Below are positions 6,897 through 11,812 of a stretch of DNA of 11,812 nt, piece after piece. Source of the DNA: CBDULQ01 sp965368115. Lineage in GTDB: Bacteria; Pseudomonadota; Gammaproteobacteria; SZUA-229. The notes below the pieces were generated by a model. That model made no database searches and had not been told where the DNA came from. It saw only the letters and a program-made list of their open reading frames with translations. Both the position numbers and the translations under genes were made by a program. Location of the stretch: positions 1 to 11,812 of the forward strand of contig CBDULQ010000109.1 in the NCBI GenBank assembly GCA_965368115.1. Reading direction: 5' to 3'. The first letter of the stretch is position 1. Each line of letters begins with the position of its first letter.

Positions 6897-7544
6897 ATGG
6901 ATTTCGAAACAGAAGAACAGCAACTCGAAGCCATTAAAAAATGGTGGAAAGAAAACGGCAATATGGTCATTGCCGGTATTGTGCTGGGTTTGATTGTCAT
7001 CTTCGGCTGGCGTTATTACGTTGATTACCAGATCAATAAACGACACACCGCCAGCGTGATGTATGAAGATCTGTTGTCGGCAGCCACCAGCGAAAGCGAC
7101 CTGGATAAGCAGCAGATCATGGTGAACAAGATGCTGGGCGAGTACCAGAGTACACCTTATGCTGATCTGTCTGCATTGGTGCTGGCCAAGGAGCAGGCGC
7201 AAAAAGGTGAGACGGTGCAGGCTATCCAGCAGCTGGAATGGGTCATCAAGAATACCCAGCGTGCCGGCATTCAGCACATCGCCCGTGTCCGCATGATTCG
7301 ACTGTTGTTCGCGGCCGGTGAGTACGAACAGGCATTGCAACTGGCCAGCATCGAGTACCCGGACAGCTTTGCCGGCATCTACGAAGAACTCAAGGGTGAT
7401 CTGTACACACGCATGGGCGATGTTGAGAAGGCTCGCAATGCCTATGATGCCGCTTTGACGCGCACGACTGCCCAGGCCAATCCCTGGTTGAAGGCCAAGC
7501 GTGACGACCTGGGATATCCGGACAAGGCTGAACCTTCCGCATGA
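6897..7544 (+). CDS. yfgM: YfgM-like SecYEG ancillary protein (TPR, membrane-anchored)
   Basis: Inner-membrane protein with a short cytoplasmic N-terminus, one membrane span and a periplasmic TPR-like domain; in E. coli YfgM binds the SecYEG translocon with PpiD and assists periplasmic chaperones. The 215-residue product (E. coli 206) begins DFETEEQQLEAIKKWWKENGN, a hallmark of the family, followed by the span at about 23-40 and paired helices to the end, such as GEYEQALQLA (141-150) and GDVEKARNAYDAAL (174-187). GGGGAG at 6887-6892 precedes ATG 6897. It lies between hisS and bamB as in E. coli, and its stop shares an ATGA with the bamB start, so the two are probably made together. Confidence 0.93.
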   Translation: MDFETEEQQLEAIKKWWKENGNMVIAGIVLGLIVIFGWRYYVDYQINKRHTASVMYEDLLSAATSESDLDKQQIMVNKMLGEYQSTPYADLSALVLAKEQAQKGETVQAIQQLEWVIKNTQRAGIQHIARVRMIRLLFAAGEYEQALQLASIEYPDSFAGIYEELKGDLYTRMGDVEKARNAYDAALTRTTAQANPWLKAKRDDLGYPDKAEPSA

Positions 7545-8680
7545 TCAGAGTTCTGTTGCTATTTGTGTTGTTGCTGGGCCTGGTGGGCTGTGGCGGTGAA
7601 ACCGATAATTCCGAACCACCGGCGGAACTGGTTGAGTTTCAGCCTTCGGTACATCTCGATGAAGTCTGGAGTCGTTCCATCGGTGACGGTGTCGAGCAGC
7701 AGTACCTGAAACTGTATCCGCTGATGCTGGATGAGCGGATGATCGTCGCCGACCGCAGTGGTGTGGTGACTGCACTTAACCTGGCGGATGGCGATTCGAT
7801 CTGGGAAACCGATCTGGATGTGGTGCTGACCGGCGGTGTCGGTGGTGATGCGAACAACTACATCGTTACGACCCGCGATGGTGAAGTCATCAGTCTCAAT
7901 GCACAGGGAGAGGTGAACTGGCGACAACAGGTATCGAGTGAAGTGCTGGTGCCTGCGGTGGTGGTTGCCGGTCGGGTGATCATTCGTGGCGTCGATGGCC
8001 AGATCAAGGCGCTGTCGGTCGATAAAGGCGAACAGCTCTGGGTGTATAAACGCGATGTGCCCGATCTGAGTCTACGCGGTAACAGTCGTCTGCTGGTGTA
8101 CGAAGGCAGACTGTTTGCCGGACTGGATAGCGGACGCCTGGTGATACTTTCGGTGGATAGTGGCCAGGTGCTGTTCGATGTCGCAGTCGCCGTACCCAGT
8201 GGTCGTTCCGAACTTGAACGCATGGTCGATATCGATGGTGATGCGGTGATCGATCAGGCGGTGTTGTACATGGCCAGCTACCAGGGGCGTATTGTGGCGA
8301 CCGATGTGAATCGAGGCCAGTTGTTGTGGGCACGCAATCTGTCCACCGCTTCCGGTGTCGAAGTGGCTCGCGGTGTATTGTTCAGTAGTGATGCCAATGA
8401 TCACATCTGGGCGCTGGACCGCAATAACGGCGCTACGCTCTGGAAACAGGACAAGCTCAAGGCGCGAAAAATTACTCGCCCCACGGCTTTCGATGATTAT
8501 CTGGTGGTCGGTGACTTCGAAGGTTATCTGCACGTCATGTCCCAGTATGACGGCCGCTTCGTTGCTCGTGTCAGGCTCGACGACGCCGGTATTCTGGTGC
8601 CGCCGTTCGTGCATGGTGATCGTCTGTATGCCCTGTCCCGGGACGGGGAACTGGCTGCTTACCGTCTGACCAGTCCCTGA
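7541..8680 (+). CDS. bamB: Outer membrane assembly lipoprotein BamB
   Basis: Lipoprotein subunit of the BAM complex, which inserts beta-barrel proteins into the outer membrane. The 379-residue product has a signal peptide with lipobox LVGC and lipidated C17; the next residue is G, consistent with transfer to the outer membrane. The body is an eight-bladed PQQ-type beta-propeller, seen as recurrent xALxxxxGxxxW units, for example at 77-88, 156-167 and 290-301. Residues shown in E. coli to contact BamA appear kept with a constant offset of 16: L176, L178, R179 in DLSLRG and D230, D232 in RMVDIDGD, matching E. coli L192, L194, R195, D246 and D248. Start ATG 7541 overlaps the yfgM stop and lacks a close ribosome site, which suggests translational coupling. 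Confidence 0.96.
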   Translation: MIRVLLLFVLLLGLVGCGGETDNSEPPAELVEFQPSVHLDEVWSRSIGDGVEQQYLKLYPLMLDERMIVADRSGVVTALNLADGDSIWETDLDVVLTGGVGGDANNYIVTTRDGEVISLNAQGEVNWRQQVSSEVLVPAVVVAGRVIIRGVDGQIKALSVDKGEQLWVYKRDVPDLSLRGNSRLLVYEGRLFAGLDSGRLVILSVDSGQVLFDVAVAVPSGRSELERMVDIDGDAVIDQAVLYMASYQGRIVATDVNRGQLLWARNLSTASGVEVARGVLFSSDANDHIWALDRNNGATLWKQDKLKARKITRPTAFDDYLVVGDFEGYLHVMSQYDGRFVARVRLDDAGILVPPFVHGDRLYALSRDGELAAYRLTSP

Positions 8681-8716
8681 TCCGTATCGGGTCAATCATT
8701 CATTTCTCTGATTTTT

Positions 8717-8776
8717 CATAAGCTTATGGCGATTTGTTACAAATCGCCTATACTTATGTGCTGATGCGCAAGCTTG
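8717..8776 (+). promoter_or_regulatory. Palindrome cluster and -10-like box upstream of the DUF945 gene
   Basis: Within the 208-bp gap after bamB there are two adjoining perfect palindromes. CATAAGCTTATG is at 8717-8728. A 9-bp inverted repeat follows, GGCGATTTG (8728-8736), TTA, CAAATCGCC (8740-8748). TATACT (8749-8754), 5 of 6 to the sigma70 -10, follows at once, but no good -35 lies at the right distance. A third palindrome, CAAGCTTG, is at 8769-8776, its AAGCTT core exactly 50 bp from the first. The arrangement fits an operator over a promoter. Alternatively the 9-bp hairpin ends the bamB transcript, although no proper T-run follows. Confidence 0.4.
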
Positions 8777-8813
8777 ACTGTGCATTACAATAACTAGACC
8801 GGGCAGGGAATCG

Positions 8814-8834
8814 TTCAGGCGCAGGGGGCCTGAA
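8814..8834 (+). promoter_or_regulatory. Hairpin in the leader of the DUF945 gene
   Basis: TTCAGGC (8814-8820) and GCCTGAA (8828-8834) form a perfect 7-bp stem with loop GCAGGGG. No T-run follows, so it is not a standard terminator. It lies 54 bases before the start codon and could be a leader-RNA structure or a protein-binding site. Role unknown. Confidence 0.35.
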
Positions 8835-8888
8835 ACAGCATATAAAACGGAACATCACACCTCTCATTTCAATCACCAATTTGGACAT

Positions 8889-10337
8889 ATGGAAAAAATG
8901 AGCGCTAAAAAATTCAGTTTGCTTGAAGCTTTTATCTGGTTGATTGTGCTGCTGCTTATCATGTTGCTGGCCAGTCCGATCGCCATGGGTTTTCTATTTA
9001 AGGATACATATCATCAGATGCTCGACGAAGTGTCTGAAAGCACCCAGTTAAATGTCAGCATCATCAGTTTTGATCGTGGACTGTACAGTTCCGACGTGTT
9101 GCTGGAGGTCAGTGCGCCGGATATGCCGATGAATTTCCAGTTTCGCGAGGAGATCGTGCACGGACCGGTTTACCTGGGTCTGATCAACCAGGGCAAGATG
9201 CCCTTCGTGATGGGTGTGGTTAAAGGCGAAATGATCGTGCCACAGCAGTTCCAGGCGCAGGCGAATACCTTCTTTGGCGGGCGTCCGCCACTGCAGTACC
9301 AGCAAATCGTCGATTTTTCCAATGTTGCTCGCTACCAGGCTTATGTGCCAGCGATCAATGTCCAGTTACCTGATGAATCCGGGCCCATCCAGGTCAGTTC
9401 ATCCGGGTTGTTGATGAATGGCGTATTCAACCTGAATGACAAAACCTCCAGCGGTGAACTCAATATGCCGTCATTTTCTATCAGTGGTCAGGGTGGACAG
9501 GCTAATGCGAGCGATCTGAAATTCAATTTCTCCATGAGCCCCGGCGATACCGGTTTGTTGATGGGCGATTCGAACATCAGCCTGAAACGACTGGAAATTC
9601 AGCCACCGGGCAAGGACCAGGTCGCGCTGCATGATTTCCGCATCAGCGGTCTGAATAGCGAAGTCGGGCGACTGGTGAATTCCAGTGTTCGTTTACAGGC
9701 CCGCGAGGTGTACGCATCCAACGATCGCTTCGGACCCATAACGTTTGTAATGACCATGAATGGACTGAATGCCGATGCATTGTTGAAAATTCAGGCGATG
9801 CAGAAAGACGTTGCGGCGAAACAGCAGCAGGGTATACCCCAGGAACAGATCAATGCGATGATCGCCGGTGAAATGATGGGACTGGTCCCCGACCTGATCA
9901 AACAGGCCGATATCAAGGTCAATCCGCTGAAAGTCGAAAGCGAGCTCGGAGTCATGGAAACCACGCTCAGTTTCTCGGTGGAGGGGCTGGACAGTAATGC
10001 GCCGGCGGATCCGTTCTTTCTGCTCGGTGCGCTCAACCTGGATGTCGACATGAATGTCGACGAAGCGTTGATGAAACAGATCATCGAATGGCAGATTCAG
10101 GCCGACGATGGACGTCTGGCGAGTAATGGTGAGCCACCGGCGGCAGATGCTGCAAAACCGATGAGCGATCGGGTTGCCGGAAATCTCAAACAGATGCAGT
10201 CCGGTAACTGGTTACGCCTGGAGGATGGGGTTTATCGCACCCAGCTCAGCATGCACCAGGGGCAACTGGTACTCAACGGTACCCAGGTCAATCCGATGCA
10301 GCTGATGCAACAGGGCGGCGCATCCGCGACACCCTGA
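8889..10337 (+). CDS. DUF945 (YdgA-like) envelope protein
   Basis: A 482-residue protein that I assign to the DUF945/YdgA family from its length (E. coli YdgA 502), layout and N-terminal motifs: a hydrophobic anchor or signal at about 12-35, then FDRGLYSSDVLLEV (61-74), EEIVHGPVYLG (87-97) and alternating beta-strand pattern through most of the rest. A Met/Gln/Ile-rich helical stretch lies at about 297-340. It should sit in the periplasm anchored to the inner membrane. The function of this family is poorly known, and I do not assign one. The start could be ATG 8889 or ATG 8898 (residue 4); neither has a well-spaced ribosome site. It has its own upstream region and a terminator after it, so it is probably a separate transcription unit placed between bamB and der, which are usually neighbours. 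Confidence 0.8.
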   Translation: MEKMSAKKFSLLEAFIWLIVLLLIMLLASPIAMGFLFKDTYHQMLDEVSESTQLNVSIISFDRGLYSSDVLLEVSAPDMPMNFQFREEIVHGPVYLGLINQGKMPFVMGVVKGEMIVPQQFQAQANTFFGGRPPLQYQQIVDFSNVARYQAYVPAINVQLPDESGPIQVSSSGLLMNGVFNLNDKTSSGELNMPSFSISGQGGQANASDLKFNFSMSPGDTGLLMGDSNISLKRLEIQPPGKDQVALHDFRISGLNSEVGRLVNSSVRLQAREVYASNDRFGPITFVMTMNGLNADALLKIQAMQKDVAAKQQQGIPQEQINAMIAGEMMGLVPDLIKQADIKVNPLKVESELGVMETTLSFSVEGLDSNAPADPFFLLGALNLDVDMNVDEALMKQIIEWQIQADDGRLASNGEPPAADAAKPMSDRVAGNLKQMQSGNWLRLEDGVYRTQLSMHQGQLVLNGTQVNPMQLMQQGGASATP

Positions 10338-10386
10338 GCGGTAAGATAACGCTATCCAGTGTCTCGATTTGAGGTAAAATATTCAC

Positions 10387-10416
10387 GGGCCGGCATTCGC
10401 CGGCCCTGTTTGTTTT
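10387..10416 (+). terminator. Strong intrinsic terminator between the DUF945 gene and der
   Basis: GGGCCGGC (10387-10394) and GCCGGCCC (10399-10406) form a perfect 8-bp, all-GC stem with a four-base ATTC loop, followed directly by TGTTTGTTTT (10407-10416). This is a classic Rho-independent terminator for the upstream gene. It ends only 12 bases before the der start codon, so der transcripts must either start upstream and read through it or begin in the very short space after it. Confidence 0.88.
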
Positions 10417-10428
10417 AGAAGAAAGCCC

Positions 10429-11812
10429 ATGTTACCCGTAATTGCATTAGTCGGCCGGCCCAACGTCGGTAAATCAACCCTGTTCAATGTGCTGACCCGC
10501 ACCCGGGATGCGCTGGTGGCTGATTTTCCCGGCCTCACCCGTGATCGCAAATACGGGCATGGCGTCTTCCAGAATCATACCTACATCGTGATTGATACCG
10601 GCGGGCTCAGCGGTGAATCCGAAGAGCTGGACGAGCGCATGGCGCAGCAGACTCTGCTGGCGATCGAGCAAGCCAACCTGGTGTTGTTCATGGTGGATGG
10701 ACGTGACGGCCTGACCGCCGCCGACGAAAGCATCGCCAACCAGATACGGCGTTACGGTAAAACCGTGCACCTGGTCATCAACAAGATCGACGCGGCGGAC
10801 AGCCAGCAGGCCAGGGCGGAGTTTTCCGCACTTGGCTTCGCCGAGCTACACACCATTTCCGCAGCCCACAAGAAAGGCACTCAGCGCCTGCTGGATCAGC
10901 TGTTCGCGCAATGGCAGGAATGGGAGCAGGAACAGGCCGACACGCAGGTCTCGACCGAAGATGCCGGCATCAAGGTGGCGCTGGTGGGTAAGCCCAATGT
11001 GGGTAAATCCACCCTGATCAATCGGCTGCTGGGTGAGGAGCGGGTTGTTGTGATGGATTTGCCCGGCACCACCCGCGACAGCATCTACATTCCGTTTCAA
11101 CATGCGGACCGGCGCTACACGCTGATCGATACCGCCGGCGTGCGACGACGCAAAAAAGTAAAGGAAACCATCGAGAAATTCAGCGTGATCAAAACGCTGC
11201 AGGCCATCGACGAAGCCAATGTGGTATTAATGCTGGTCGATGCGCGGGAAAACATCTCCGATCAGGATCTGCACCTGCTCAGTTACATTCTGGATTCAGG
11301 CCGGGCGCTGGTGATTGCCATCAACAAGTGGGATGGCCTGGATGCTTACCAGAAAGAGCAGATCAAAACCGAACTGGAAAAACGCCTGGGTTTTGTTCAG
11401 TTTGCGGAAATTCATTTCATCTCCGCCCTGCATGGTTCGGGTGTCGGAAAACTTTACGATGCCATCGATACCGCCTATGCCTCGGCAACGCGTAAGCTGT
11501 CGACGCCGCAACTCACCGAAATTCTCAATCGGGCCACCACCGCTCACCAGTTACCGCTGGTACGCGGGCGCCGGATCAAGCTGCGTTATGCCCACCAGGG
11601 GGGGCAGAATCCACCGCTCATCGTGATTCACGGTAATCAGACCGAGCTGGTTCCCGCCGCCTACAAACGGTATCTCATGAATCTGTATATCCAGACACTG
11701 GATCTACGCGGCACCCCGATGCGCCTGGAATTCAAAACCAGTTCGAATCCTTATTCGGGCAAGAAGAACACGCTTTCCGAACGACAGGTCAATCGAAAAA
11801 AGCGCATGATTC
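10429..11812 (+). CDS. der: Ribosome biogenesis GTPase Der (EngA), 3' truncated
   Basis: Essential GTPase with two tandem G domains and a C-terminal KH-like domain that acts in maturation of the 50S ribosomal subunit. The window holds 461 codons and ends inside the gene; the last visible residues, GKKNTLSERQVNRKKRMI, match the far C-terminal tail of the family, so probably only a few to a few tens of codons are missing. First G domain: P-loop GRPNVGKS (9-16), DTGG (56-59), NKID (118-121). Second: GKPNVGKS (187-194), DTAGVRRRKKV (234-244), NKWD (299-302). The KH-like domain follows from about 350. ATG 10429 is chosen because the P-loop then begins at residue 9, as usual; AGAAG at 10417-10421 is a modest ribosome site. 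It follows a strong terminator. Confidence 0.97.
   Translation, partial: MLPVIALVGRPNVGKSTLFNVLTRTRDALVADFPGLTRDRKYGHGVFQNHTYIVIDTGGLSGESEELDERMAQQTLLAIEQANLVLFMVDGRDGLTAADESIANQIRRYGKTVHLVINKIDAADSQQARAEFSALGFAELHTISAAHKKGTQRLLDQLFAQWQEWEQEQADTQVSTEDAGIKVALVGKPNVGKSTLINRLLGEERVVVMDLPGTTRDSIYIPFQHADRRYTLIDTAGVRRRKKVKETIEKFSVIKTLQAIDEANVVLMLVDARENISDQDLHLLSYILDSGRALVIAINKWDGLDAYQKEQIKTELEKRLGFVQFAEIHFISALHGSGVGKLYDAIDTAYASATRKLSTPQLTEILNRATTAHQLPLVRGRRIKLRYAHQGGQNPPLIVIHGNQTELVPAAYKRYLMNLYIQTLDLRGTPMRLEFKTSSNPYSGKKNTLSERQVNRKKRMI

Noticed and set aside
8072..8695. 207-codon open frame on the - strand inside bamB
   Set aside because: BamB on the + strand is complete and carries all expected motifs; the antisense product resembles nothing I know.
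1..11812. Search for a CRISPR array, tRNA/rRNA genes, insertion sequences, phage or defence genes, or an undescribed multi-gene system
   Set aside because: Nothing convincing was seen: no regularly spaced repeats, no transposase or integrase, and every sizeable gene falls in a known conserved family.

Overview
The window looks like an ordinary gammaproteobacterial chromosome segment of moderately high GC. Nearly all of it is the conserved block iscX - ndk - rlmN - pilW/pilF - rodZ - hisS - yfgM - bamB - der, all on the + strand. The PilW/PilF lipoprotein between rlmN and rodZ suggests a lineage that makes type IV pili, of the Pseudomonas/Chromatiales kind rather than an enteric. The genus cannot be told from the sequence.

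Layout. Positions 1-1576 hold the 3' part of a type IIA cation P-type ATPase whose start lies outside the window. A gap of about 350 bp follows, with a sigma70-like promoter and a sequence resembling a type 1 IscR site just ahead of iscX, which here stands apart from the rest of an isc operon. A hairpin terminator separates iscX from ndk. From ndk to rodZ the genes are tightly packed: rlmN starts inside ndk, rlmN and pilW share an ATGA, and rodZ starts 6 bp after pilW. rodZ is followed directly by hisS, so ispG (usually between them) is missing here. hisS, yfgM and bamB form a second tight group, with another ATGA overlap. A 208-bp gap with adjoining palindromes precedes a DUF945/YdgA-like envelope gene inserted between bamB and der. 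A strong intrinsic terminator then sits directly in front of der, which runs off the right edge with probably only the last few codons missing.

The genes are housekeeping functions: nucleotide balance (Ndk), 23S rRNA/tRNA A2503/A37 methylation (RlmN), pilus secretin assembly (PilW), cell shape (RodZ), tRNA charging (HisS), secretion and outer membrane assembly (YfgM, BamB) and 50S maturation (Der). I see no CRISPR array, tRNA, rRNA, insertion sequence, phage or defence gene, and no convincing undescribed multi-gene system. The items worth checking are regulatory or comparative: the IscR-like site before iscX, the palindromes before the DUF945 gene, the terminator and possible alternative pairing at der, the missing ispG, and the altered M6 cation-site residue in the ATPase.
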